Of a stretch of 64,000 bases of DNA, positions 49,302-57,580 are shown in pieces (the first letter of the stretch is position 1; each line of letters opens with the position of its first letter). The notes beneath the pieces are model-generated. The model was not told the origin of the DNA. It saw only the letters and a list, made by a program, of their open reading frames with translations, and did no database searches. The stretch covers positions 3,357 through 67,356 of the forward strand of contig NZ_JAPJDL010000013.1 in the NCBI RefSeq assembly GCF_026242055.1, given 5' to 3'. Made by a program: the position numbers and the translations under genes. Origin of the DNA: Lentzea sp. NEAU-D7 (GTDB lineage Bacteria; Actinomycetota; Actinomycetes; Mycobacteriales; Pseudonocardiaceae).

Positions 49302-50786
49302 GGCCAGCGGCAGGAAGTAGACGAGAGCGTCGTCCACGCCGTCGAGCCCGATGACGTCGTGGGCGATGTCGTCGTAGAACCCGCCGACCAGTCCGGTGCG
49401 GATGCCGAGGTTCGCCGCCGTGACGGTGAGGTTCTGCGCGAGGTGCCCGGCCTCGGTGAACGCGAACCGCAGCGCCCGCAGGCCGTAGGTCTGCCGCAGC
49501 GAGCCGAGTCTGATGTAGAGGGCCAGCACGGCGGGGGTGCCGGAGAGCTCGGTGGTGCCGGGGCCGAACCACATCGAGGTCGCCTCCAGGTCCTCGATCG
49601 GCGGCGCCTCGCCGAACCAGGTGAGGGCCCGCTCGACCTCGTCGACCTCGTACCGGCCCCGGGGCAGGCCGTCGACGTTCAGCGCGATGAGCCTGATCCT
49701 GGCGCAGTACTGGGCTCCGGCGCTCGGGTACGGCCACCTGCCGTCCTTGGGGGACATGGAGTTCCACAGCAGGGTGCCGAGCTGTTCGGCGTTCAGGTCA
49801 CCGGTGAGGTCGCGGCTGGTTCGCCGCGCCCTGAGCGTGTCCGTGTCCACTGTGGACGGCAGGGAGGTGGTGGCGGGCCACTGCTGCCGGGCCGGCGCGG
49901 CCCTGCGGGGGAGCTGGTCGGCGAAGCCCGGCAGGAACTTGCTCGCCTCCAGGTACCGGCGGTCCGGTGCGGTCTCGCCGTCGTCGTGGAAGTCGGTCAG
50001 GCCGTTCGGGGACATGGCGGCGGCCGCGGTGGTCCAGCAGATCATGCGTTCCTCGTTGGGCGTGATGCCCAGGCGGTTGAGCAGCATGTGCAGCTGCGAG
50101 GCCCACACGTGGGGCAGCCAGACGTCGATGCGCTGCTTGGCCTCGTTGATCGTGCTCCGCCAGTGGGCGACCGCGCCGCGTGGCTCCCGGTGCCAGCGCG
50201 CGGCCAGGTCGCGGCCGCGCTTGGCCATGAGCTGGTGGGCGGCGTGCTGGGACCCGATGGTGGGCACGGGCGCCTGCTCCTGGACGTTGCGCCAGCCGGA
50301 ACCCAGGCTGCGCAACCAGCTCGCGGCCTGCGGCAGGGTCAGGTCGAGCGCTTTCGCCGTCGCGATGGTGAGGTCGATGGCGGCGGTGAGACGGGCGCTG
50401 TCCGTGCGGGTCGCCTTGAGCACGGCGACCGCCACCTCCGTGCTGTGGCAGAAGACCTCCTCGGCGATCGGCAGTGCCCGCGGGCCGCCGTACCGCTCGG
50501 TCTCCGGGACGTACTCGACCTCGCGGACGTCACCGTGCGGGAGCCAGTCCGGTTCTCCCCGAGCCTGCTCGAAGTCCTGGGCCGCGATGAGCTCCCGCAG
50601 CCGCACCTCGAGCTTGTCGGCGTTCTGCGCGTTCCTGATCCTGACCCGCAGGTGCGGGCCGGTCTCCCAGTAGCGCAGGAAGTACCACTCCTCGCCAGCC
50701 ATCTCCGGCGCGAGCGCGTCGGCGATGAACGCGTCGAGGTCCGCTCGGTTCCAGTTCACCCTGCAGTGCAGGCCGGTCCAGGTCAC
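49287..50786 (-). CDS. lazF: LazF-like fusion: LanB elimination domain plus SagB azoline dehydrogenase
   Basis: A 499-residue bifunctional thiopeptide enzyme. Residues about 1-260 are the thiopeptide-type elimination domain (C-terminal part of split LanB), recognised by EEWYFLRYWETGPHLRVRIRN and the helical segment ending NRLGITPNEERMICWT. It removes glutamate from glutamylated Ser to form dehydroalanine. Residues about 300-499 are a SagB-type FMN dehydrogenase (RRTSRDLTG, YPSAGAQYCARI, AGHLAQNLTVTAANLGI) that oxidises azolines to azoles. This exact fusion occurs in lactazole LazF. The gene is last in the operon, 18 bases after lazE. Confidence 0.9.
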   Translation of the reverse strand: MTWTGLHCRVNWNRADLDAFIADALAPEMAGEEWYFLRYWETGPHLRVRIRNAQNADKLEVRLRELIAAQDFEQARGEPDWLPHGDVREVEYVPETERYGGPRALPIAEEVFCHSTEVAVAVLKATRTDSARLTAAIDLTIATAKALDLTLPQAASWLRSLGSGWRNVQEQAPVPTIGSQHAAHQLMAKRGRDLAARWHREPRGAVAHWRSTINEAKQRIDVWLPHVWASQLHMLLNRLGITPNEERMICWTTAAAAMSPNGLTDFHDDGETAPDRRYLEASKFLPGFADQLPRRAAPARQQWPATTSLPSTVDTDTLRARRTSRDLTGDLNAEQLGTLLWNSMSPKDGRWPYPSAGAQYCARIRLIALNVDGLPRGRYEVDEVERALTWFGEAPPIEDLEATSMWFGPGTTELSGTPAVLALYIRLGSLRQTYGLRALRFAFTEAGHLAQNLTVTAANLGIRTGLVGGFYDDIAHDVIGLDGVDDALVYFLPLASNPD

Positions 50787-50804
50787 AGCTGCTCCAACGG
50801 TGGT

Positions 50805-52319
50805 TCAGGGGAACGGGTGGGGGTGGCCGGTGGACCTGGGCAGGCGGGGCAGGCCCGTCGTGCGGCGGTGCAGGTGGCCGAACGTCATGGGCAGCGTGCC
50901 CGGCACGACGACCTTGGCGCAGTGCAGCCCGAGGGTGTTCGTGGTGTGCGGGTCGGACTGGTCGACCGCGATCAGCTCCAGGCCCCGGCCGCGGAGGTCT
51001 TCCGTGCAGCGGTCGAGCAGCTCGCGCAGATCTGTGTGGTTCCGCTGATCGGGGAGGACCTCGGGTGGGTCGTCGCTGACCAGGTTCGCGTACCGCTCCC
51101 GGGCCTCCGGCAGGGTGTTGACGGCGACGTGGTCGTCCATGCTCCGGACCTGCGCCGGGTCGTGCAGGAGTTCCAGCAGGCGTTCCCTGCGGTAGTTCCC
51201 GGGGTTCGCCCTGGCCCGGTCGGCGAACGCCTCGACGTCCACGGCCAGCTCGACGGCGGCCGACAGCAGGGCCTTCGCGGGGTCCGGGCTGGCGCCGGCG
51301 GCGAAGAACGCCTGGGGCAGGCCGGGTCTGGTGGTCCTGGCGAGGGTCAGCACGGCCGGGATGCCCAGGTCGTTGGTGGCGTTGAGGAACAGCAGCTCGT
51401 AGCCGAGCTCTTCGAGCCGGTCGGCGAGGTGGTGCAGCAGCGGGTCGGGCGGGAGCTTGATCCTCGTCAGCGGCGTCTGGGCGTACCAGGCCATCAGGAA
51501 CGCGTCGCGTTCGGCCACCTCGAACAGGCCGTGCAGCACGGCCTCGGTCAGGCTGTTGCCGAGCCCGCAGCCGTTGGACGTCTCGTGGACGAACCGCTGT
51601 TCCGCCGGTGTGTCCGCCGCCCAGTACGCGACCTGCTCCGGTACGAGGATCGGCTTCCTGCCGGTGTACGACCAGCCTTCGGCCCAGCGCATCCTCAGGT
51701 CCGGGTGGTAGGCGTTGCCGAAGTCGTTGAGGCCCAGGCGTTGCGGGTCGAGCGCGCGGTCCGGTCCCAGTTCGGCGAACGAGGCCTCCCTCGGGTCCGG
51801 GTGGCGTGGGCGCATGCCGTTGCGGCGTTCGACCGCCTCGAAGAGGGCGACGCGTTCGGCCTCTTCGAACGACGGGGCGCGGCCGTAGCCGGCGGTGTGG
51901 GAGTCGAGCTCGGCGGTGACCGTGGCGAGAGGCAGGTCTCCCGTGCGGAACAGCGCGGTGACCGGTCCGTGCCGGAAGTCGACCACGGCGTCCCTCACGC
52001 CGGTGCTCCTGTTCGGCGTGCGGAGCTCGCCACGGGGCGTCTTGGTGTCCTCGTTGGGCTCGGGCGTCGGGGAGCAGCAGTCGCCGGGCGTGACGCGGTG
52101 GGTGGACACCAGCCCCAGGTCGGTGCGGATCGCGATCACCGTGTCGTGTTCCCGGTTCTCGAGTGCGGCCACCAAGGGCAGGAACGCCGGTGCGGTCAGA
52201 CCTCTCAGCCGCGCGTCGCGAGGCGCTTTGGCCGTGGCGAGCCGTGCTGTCTCCGCGCAGGCGACGCAGACGCCCGCGGTCGGGCCGAGGAGGGTGAGCC
52301 CGCCGTCCACGCGGGTCAT
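50805..52319 (-). CDS. lazE: YcaO cyclodehydratase
   Basis: A 504-residue YcaO protein. It uses ATP to convert Cys (and some Ser) to azolines in the core peptide. YcaO features include SFEEAERVALFEAVERRNG, ETSNGCGLGNSLTEAVLHGLFEVAERDAFL (ATP/Mg site) and a C-terminus ending HPHPFP, the PxPxP-like tail needed for activity. The N-terminal part has Cys pairs (CVACAE, CC). It acts with the E1/RRE partner LazD, whose gene overlaps its ATG (TCAT). Start ATG 52319. Confidence 0.92.
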   Translation of the reverse strand: MTRVDGGLTLLGPTAGVCVACAETARLATAKAPRDARLRGLTAPAFLPLVAALENREHDTVIAIRTDLGLVSTHRVTPGDCCSPTPEPNEDTKTPRGELRTPNRSTGVRDAVVDFRHGPVTALFRTGDLPLATVTAELDSHTAGYGRAPSFEEAERVALFEAVERRNGMRPRHPDPREASFAELGPDRALDPQRLGLNDFGNAYHPDLRMRWAEGWSYTGRKPILVPEQVAYWAADTPAEQRFVHETSNGCGLGNSLTEAVLHGLFEVAERDAFLMAWYAQTPLTRIKLPPDPLLHHLADRLEELGYELLFLNATNDLGIPAVLTLARTTRPGLPQAFFAAGASPDPAKALLSAAVELAVDVEAFADRARANPGNYRRERLLELLHDPAQVRSMDDHVAVNTLPEARERYANLVSDDPPEVLPDQRNHTDLRELLDRCTEDLRGRGLELIAVDQSDPHTTNTLGLHCAKVVVPGTLPMTFGHLHRRTTGLPRLPRSTGHPHPFP

Positions 52320-53809
52320 CGGTACGCCCTGAGGCCGGCGGCGCGCAGTTCCGGGTCGAGCCGGAGCGGCCGGATCCTGACGCCGGGCAGCCTCGCGATC
52401 GCCTGCTGGAGGCGTTCTTCGCGGTCCCGCACGTCGGCGGGCCAGTGCCATTGGCGGGTGACCCAGTCCGGGTGGTCGGCGGGCTTGAGCGGAGCGGCGC
52501 CGTTGAGGTGCGCGGTACCGGCGCGGCCTGCCTGGGCGTACCCGGTGGCGGCGAGGGCGGCGAAGGCCACGGCGTCCGCGGCCGTCGCCTCGACCGCCCA
52601 CGCGAGGACCTGCCGGCCGTTGCCGATCTCCGCCCTGTGGACGCCCGGTGCGAGGCGCTCCACGCGGACCACCGCGGGGATGCCGAACCTCGCGGTCAGC
52701 GCCTTCCACCACCGGTGCGCGGTCGGGTCGCCGGTCCACTCGTGGGCGTCGGCCGGCTCGCCCCGGTGGTGACGCGCGGCCAGGCGGAGTGCGGCGCCTT
52801 TGGCGTGGGTCTCGTCGATGCCGAGCACGCCGTCGGTCTTGAGGGCGTGGAGGGCCGCGTTGAGGCGGGCGCTGTCGGCCGTGGTGCCGATGCCCAGCGC
52901 GTCTCCCGAGGTGGCGAGGTTGGCCGGGACCTGGGGGAGGGCACCGAGGACCGGAGCGTCGACCGGGCCGAGCTCGTCGTCGGTGAGGGCGTCGAGCGCC
53001 TGCCACGGGTCCGGCGCGGGAGGGCCCTGCAGCAGCGGGTGGTAGGTGGCGGTGAGCGGATCGGCGTGGGCGGTCAGGACCATCGGGTAGGTGCCCGTGG
53101 CGAGTCCGGCGGCCGGGTCCGGCAGGCCGGCGAGGGCGCAGACCAGGCGGTGCACGGCCGCGGATCCGATGAGGGCGGACAGGATCGCGGGCGGATCGCC
53201 CGTGACACCGAGCCGCGCAGCGATTTGCATAGTGGTTTCAGTGTTGACCGAAAGCAGTCCTCTGGCCGTCGGCGGAAGTACGTAGCCGGCGTCGGTTCCG
53301 CACCCCGCCAGGACGACGAGGTCCCCCGCGGACGCGACGAGCTCGCGGCTGCCGGCCGCCTCCGACCGACGCACCGCCAGTCCTACCGCCTCCGCCGCCC
53401 GGACGGCCGCGTCCTGCAGCACCCCGTGCCCGGCCATGACCGCGGTGGCCGCACGGAGCCGCCGCCAGGCCTCCACCGGTTCCCCGGCCGCCGACTCCAG
53501 CCAGGCGGCCACCTCCGGAGCAGGCGCGTCGGCACCCCACGACGGCATCTCGACCAGCATGTCGTGCTCCCACAACTGTTCCAGGATCAGCGAGACCGCG
53601 GCCCGCACGGCCGCGGCGGTGCCTTCGGGCACCTCCAGGGAAGTTCGCGGGATCCCCGCCTCCAGTTGCGGGGCCAGGCGTTGCCACACCTTCCACAGGC
53701 CGGATCCGCCGGAGAGCGTGCAGCTCGACGCCCAGCCGCGCAGGTGCAGGCCGTCGGCGGTCCGGGTGGCCTGGACGACGGGGCGCAGCCGTACGAGCAC
53801 GCGCCTCAC
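52316..53809 (-). CDS. lazD: Leader-binding ocin-ThiF-like protein (RRE), YcaO partner
   Basis: A 497-residue E1-like/ocin-ThiF protein expected to bind the leader through a RiPP recognition element near the N-terminus (VRLRPVVQATRTADGLHLRGWASSC) and to present the peptide to LazE. The core region (VVLAGCGTDAGYVLPPTARGLLSVNTETT) is Rossmann-like. The GTG at 53809 overlaps the lazC stop (GTGA); in-frame upstream sequence lies within lazC and is rejected. No catalytic ThiF Cys or Zn tetrad is evident, as expected for the partner-only role. Confidence 0.82.
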   Translation of the reverse strand: MRRVLVRLRPVVQATRTADGLHLRGWASSCTLSGGSGLWKVWQRLAPQLEAGIPRTSLEVPEGTAAAVRAAVSLILEQLWEHDMLVEMPSWGADAPAPEVAAWLESAAGEPVEAWRRLRAATAVMAGHGVLQDAAVRAAEAVGLAVRRSEAAGSRELVASAGDLVVLAGCGTDAGYVLPPTARGLLSVNTETTMQIAARLGVTGDPPAILSALIGSAAVHRLVCALAGLPDPAAGLATGTYPMVLTAHADPLTATYHPLLQGPPAPDPWQALDALTDDELGPVDAPVLGALPQVPANLATSGDALGIGTTADSARLNAALHALKTDGVLGIDETHAKGAALRLAARHHRGEPADAHEWTGDPTAHRWWKALTARFGIPAVVRVERLAPGVHRAEIGNGRQVLAWAVEATAADAVAFAALAATGYAQAGRAGTAHLNGAAPLKPADHPDWVTRQWHWPADVRDREERLQQAIARLPGVRIRPLRLDPELRAAGLRAYR

Positions 53810-54885
53810 CCGACCTTCGGCAGTGCCGCGAACTGCTCGGCCCACGTGGTGCCCAGGACCTGCTGCGCCGCGTTGGCGAGGAGGTGGGCCGCGGCGTAGC
53901 GCTCCATCGGGGTGACGTCGCAGATCGCCAGCAGCTGGTAGAGGACGTTCGTGCCGATGCGGTGGACGGCCATCGAGCGGGCGATCGCCGGATCGGAGAG
54001 GTCCACGGTCCACATCGCGGTGTGGTAGTCGCTGAACTTCGTCCGCTCGCCGTAGTTGTAGCGGCGGATCGCGTCCGCGTCGCCGATCTCGTACGCGCGT
54101 TCGCCGTGGCGAGGGTTGGGGTCCGCGGTGAGCAGGCCCGCGTCGTAGCGTTCCTCGGCGGTCAGGCGCAGGGCGATGGTCCAGGTCTGCCAGGCCGCTT
54201 CCAGGTGGCTGGTGGGGTGGCCCAGCGCAACCTGCTCGACCAGGGCGCAGGCGGTGGCGGCATTCGCGGTCCAGATCGAGTCCAGTTTGGACCGGACGGT
54301 GCCGTCGGCGTCGCTGGCCAGCAGAAAATCTTCCACGTGCGAGACGAACGAGTGGTAGCCGTAGCGCAGGCCGGCCGGGTAACGGCTGGCGTGGACGGCC
54401 ATCGCGGTCAGCGCGAGGGTCGCGCGCGGCACGGAGAAGGAGTGGCGCAAGGCCGGAATGCCCAACCGGAGCCCTTCTGCACGCACGGCGATGTGCGCTT
54501 CCGGCAGGAGCGAGCGCAGCCGTGTGTCGTCGGTCGGCTCGATGTGCACGGAGTTGTTGGGGTGGAACGGGGTGAACGGCGGCAGGAGCAGTTCGGCGAC
54601 GGCCGCGGACTCGGCGTGGGCGAGCAGTGATGCCTCGTCAAGCTCCACAGTGGACGGATGTGCGGCCAGGTAGGAGCGGAGCAGGGTGGCCAGCAGCAAT
54701 GCCGCCGTCGGCGCGGACGGACCGGACAGCACGACCCGCACGTGCGGGCCGTGCAGCCAGTGGCGTTCCACGTGGCCCATGACGTCGGAGAAGGCGGCTT
54801 CGGTGGCGGCGAGAGCGGGCAGGACGCCGTCGCGCAGCAGCGGTGCCTTGATCGGGTCGTGGTAGTAGCAGACGACGTCGGTCAT
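53806..54885 (-). CDS. lazC: Thiopeptide pyridine synthase (LazC/TbtD-like)
   Basis: A 359-residue member of the LanB-C-terminus-related [4+2] cycloaddition enzymes. It is predicted to join two dehydroalanines to form the central pyridine with loss of the leader peptide. Recognition rests on the thiopeptide-type bacteriocin domain pattern (VVCYYHDPIKAPLLRDGVLPAL, HWLHGPHVRVVLSG, PFTPFHPNNSVH) and on position between lazB and lazD. It is longer than TbtD (~320), as in lactazole. It overlaps lazB by four bases. Confidence 0.85.
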   Translation of the reverse strand: MTDVVCYYHDPIKAPLLRDGVLPALAATEAAFSDVMGHVERHWLHGPHVRVVLSGPSAPTAALLLATLLRSYLAAHPSTVELDEASLLAHAESAAVAELLLPPFTPFHPNNSVHIEPTDDTRLRSLLPEAHIAVRAEGLRLGIPALRHSFSVPRATLALTAMAVHASRYPAGLRYGYHSFVSHVEDFLLASDADGTVRSKLDSIWTANAATACALVEQVALGHPTSHLEAAWQTWTIALRLTAEERYDAGLLTADPNPRHGERAYEIGDADAIRRYNYGERTKFSDYHTAMWTVDLSDPAIARSMAVHRIGTNVLYQLLAICDVTPMERYAAAHLLANAAQQVLGTTWAEQFAALPKVG

Positions 54886-57299
54886 CCAGCCCTCCGGTAG
54901 GTCTCCGCGACGACCTCCAGCACCTGTCCGGACGGCACCGGAAGCGCCTCGGTCAGCCGGACGTGGTCGCCGTAGCGGGGCGTCAGGCGAGGCAGGCAGC
55001 GCAGGTGCAGCGCGTTGGTGAGGTCGGCGTACTGCGGTTTCGGGCCGTTCACGCGCGCCTCGAAGTCCTCGCGGGAGGTGATCACGCCGCCCATGCCCGC
55101 GAACAGCTGCGCGGGCATGCCGTAGCGGGCGCGCAGCGCGGTCGCACCGGCCGCGGACGAGAACGCCTCTTCCAGTGCGGCGGCGGGGAAGTCCCAGTAA
55201 CGCCGGCCGAGCACCACGTCGCGGTAGCGCAGCCGATCGGCGACGCGCACGTCACCGCGGACCTCGACGGGCTGCAGCGGCGAGAGGTCGGCCGCACCGC
55301 ACGAGAGGTCCGCGTGCAGGGCGGCGGCGCGGTCGGGCAGCGAGATCGGCATGAGGTAGCCGAGGTACAGCACGTCCAGCACGGCGCCGTTGTCCCGGCG
55401 CCGCAGCCGCAGCTCGTCGTTCTCCTGGTCGTGGAAGATCTCCAGCGCGTCCGGCGTGTGGTCGGCCCAGTGCGGGTCCTCGCCGATCTCGGCTCGCCCG
55501 AGCAGCGGGTGCAGGTTCGGGTTGAAGCCCTGCACCGGCCGGTACTCCGCGAAACCGCGCGGGAACACGCCGTCCAGCGTGGCCCGGACCGTCGCGTAGG
55601 CCTCGGGCGGCAGCAGGTCGAGGAACCTGCCGGGGAAGCGTCCGAACCCGTCGTAGACGTGGTTCACCACCAGGCCGTCGGGTGACGGCTGGGCGAAGAA
55701 CGAGTACGACACCGGCCTGGTCTTCATCCACGAGGGCAGCAGGTCCGCTGCGGCGGTGACGACCTCGTCGGTGATCACGCCGTCGCGCACCAGATCGGCG
55801 ACCTGGGCGCGGCTCGCCCCCAGACCACCGGTCGGCGCACCGGACATGGCCTCGTGCATCAGCGGCGCGCACTCGGCGAGGCGGGCGGATCCGCCGTGGC
55901 CGAACTTCGTGACGAACAGGTCGCGCGAGTGCCGCCGGATCGCGAGGTGCCGGTCGAACAGCATCAGCAGCGGGGTGAGGCCGGCCAGCGACCGCACGCC
56001 GTCGTAGCCGTGCGCGCGGCCGAGCCGGAACGGCTGGGGCAGCACGACGTCCTCGCTCAACGGCGTCACGCGGCCCAGGTCCGCCCCGGTGATCGAGCCC
56101 AGTTCCTCCCAGGCCGCGAAGAGGGCGGCGAGCGCGGCGGGCCGCTGGGCGGCGTCGGTGTCGGCGAACGCCAGGGTGTCGCGGTAGATCGAGATGACGC
56201 GGTCGGCGAGCTCGGCACGGCCGGTGTCGCGCAGCCACGAGGCCAGCGCGGGGCAGGCGGCGGGGTCCTGCGGGTCCACCGGCAGGACCGGCACGAGCAG
56301 CTTGATGTCGAGCAGCAACGCGACGTAGTGCTGCGCGCGATCGGACTCGCCGTCAGGCAGCCGGGTCGCGAGCGCGCTGGCGAGCTCGGCGGGGCTGATG
56401 CCCTTGGGGTTCGCGCCGGTGAGGCCCACGAGGAACTGCAACGGCGCGCTCGACGCCAGTTCGACGTCCTCCTGGATGCCGACGTACGCGCGCAACGGAC
56501 CCCGCGCGGGAACGTCGCGGCGGAACTTCAGCCGGCCGTCGTCGAGGTGCACGTCGGGGGCGAGGCGGTGCGGGTGGTCGAAGAGGTGCGCGCGGTCGGC
56601 GAGCAGGGCGGCGGTCAGCCGCGACAGCAGCACCTGGTTGACCCGCGTGACGGCGACCGGCGTGCCCCAGTCGGGCGTGGGCGCGTCGGGGGACCAGGTG
56701 GCCCAGCCGACGGCGGCGTACCAGGACAGGGGACTGGTCTTCGACGTCGCGCGCAGGGCGTAGCGCAGCACGGCCGGTTCGGCCTTGCGGGAGCGCTTGT
56801 CACCGGCGCCGGCCCGTGCGAGTCCCTGCCACAGGTCGCGGCCGCTGAGGACGGCGGCCTTGCGCAGGGACTCGGTGCCGCACAACGACGCGAGCACCTC
56901 GCGTTCGGCGGCGAGCGCGTCCGGCAGGAGCCGCTCGACGTCCTCGGTCAGCGCGGCCCGCTGCTCCACCGCCGACAGCCAGTCGCCGAGCTGCGGAAAG
57001 CGCGACACCAGCGCGTCGGCCTCACCGCGCAGCGAGGGGCGGGGCATCCGTCCGTTGTGGACGTCGCGGCGCAACGGCAGCACGACGGCGCGGTGGTAGG
57101 AGTCGGGGTGCGTGCCGGCGCTGTCGTGCAACAGGTCCGACACCGGTCCGGCCAGCGACACCAGCGAGGCCTCCACCGCGGCCAGTGCCTCCACCGCCCG
57201 CCGGAACGGCGCTGCCGCCGCAGCGCCGTCCGGGTGCGGCAGGGCCGCCAGGCGCACGAGTGCGTATGGCGCTGTTTCTCCCTGCACGCGATCGCTCAT
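54882..57299 (-). CDS. lazB: Lantibiotic dehydratase N-terminal (tRNA-dependent glutamylation) protein
   Basis: An 805-residue LanB-type glutamyltransferase. It transfers glutamate from Glu-tRNA to Ser/Thr of the precursor; the elimination partner is the N-terminal part of LazF. Sequence signs are SKTSPLSWYAAVGWA, VTRVNQVLLSRLTAALLA, FVTKFGHGGSARLAE and RVADRLRYRDVVLGRRYWDFP. Its length fits split LanB enzymes such as TbtB and LazB. The ATG at 57299 overlaps the precursor stop (ATGA), so precursor and enzyme are translationally coupled. Confidence 0.92.
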   Translation of the reverse strand: MSDRVQGETAPYALVRLAALPHPDGAAAAAPFRRAVEALAAVEASLVSLAGPVSDLLHDSAGTHPDSYHRAVVLPLRRDVHNGRMPRPSLRGEADALVSRFPQLGDWLSAVEQRAALTEDVERLLPDALAAEREVLASLCGTESLRKAAVLSGRDLWQGLARAGAGDKRSRKAEPAVLRYALRATSKTSPLSWYAAVGWATWSPDAPTPDWGTPVAVTRVNQVLLSRLTAALLADRAHLFDHPHRLAPDVHLDDGRLKFRRDVPARGPLRAYVGIQEDVELASSAPLQFLVGLTGANPKGISPAELASALATRLPDGESDRAQHYVALLLDIKLLVPVLPVDPQDPAACPALASWLRDTGRAELADRVISIYRDTLAFADTDAAQRPAALAALFAAWEELGSITGADLGRVTPLSEDVVLPQPFRLGRAHGYDGVRSLAGLTPLLMLFDRHLAIRRHSRDLFVTKFGHGGSARLAECAPLMHEAMSGAPTGGLGASRAQVADLVRDGVITDEVVTAAADLLPSWMKTRPVSYSFFAQPSPDGLVVNHVYDGFGRFPGRFLDLLPPEAYATVRATLDGVFPRGFAEYRPVQGFNPNLHPLLGRAEIGEDPHWADHTPDALEIFHDQENDELRLRRRDNGAVLDVLYLGYLMPISLPDRAAALHADLSCGAADLSPLQPVEVRGDVRVADRLRYRDVVLGRRYWDFPAAALEEAFSSAAGATALRARYGMPAQLFAGMGGVITSREDFEARVNGPKPQYADLTNALHLRCLPRLTPRYGDHVRLTEALPVPSGQVLEVVAETYRRAG

Positions 57300-57475
57300 G
57301 CGTTCTGGGCGGGAAGCTGGGGCTGGGTGCAGCTGCTGCACGACGAGCTGCCGCACGAGCACGACGACGCGCCGCCGGACGCACCGGACTCCGGCAGCGC
57401 GACCGAGTCGCGCAGGGAGGTGACCGCGAGGTCGCCGAGCTCCAGGTCGTCAGGGTCGAACGAGAGATCCTTCAT
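57296..57475 (-). CDS. lazA: Lactazole-like thiopeptide precursor peptide
   Basis: A 59-residue precursor found by reading the minus strand upstream of lazB. The leader is acidic and ends AVTSLRDSVALPESGA, close to lactazole LazA (TVTSLRDTVALPENGA as I recall it). The core begins SGGASS and continues CSCGSSSCSSCTQPQ (39-53) with a short LPAQNA tail. Cys are at 39, 41, 46 and 49; Ser at 33, 37, 38, 40, 43, 44, 45, 47, 48; Thr at 50. In LazA the core is SWGSCSCQASSSCAQPQDM, so the CSC and CxQPQ elements are shared while three extra residues and one extra Cys lie between them. GAGGAC precedes the ATG. The product should be a thiazole/dehydroalanine-rich macrocycle. Confidence 0.92.
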   Translation of the reverse strand: MKDLSFDPDDLELGDLAVTSLRDSVALPESGASGGASSCSCGSSSCSSCTQPQLPAQNA

Positions 57476-57580
57476 GCCGTGTCCTCACGTCTTCAGTTGT
57501 GGCGAACTCGCCCAGGGGCTGTTCGGAACAGGCTGGAGAAACGCGATACGGCACCGATCGCACTTTGCTTGATCGGCCGC

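Noticed and set aside
53809..57475. A separate leader peptidase, exporter or immunity gene in the thiopeptide cluster
   Set aside because: No such gene is present between 49 and 61 kb; leader removal is accounted for by the pyridine synthase, as in lactazole.
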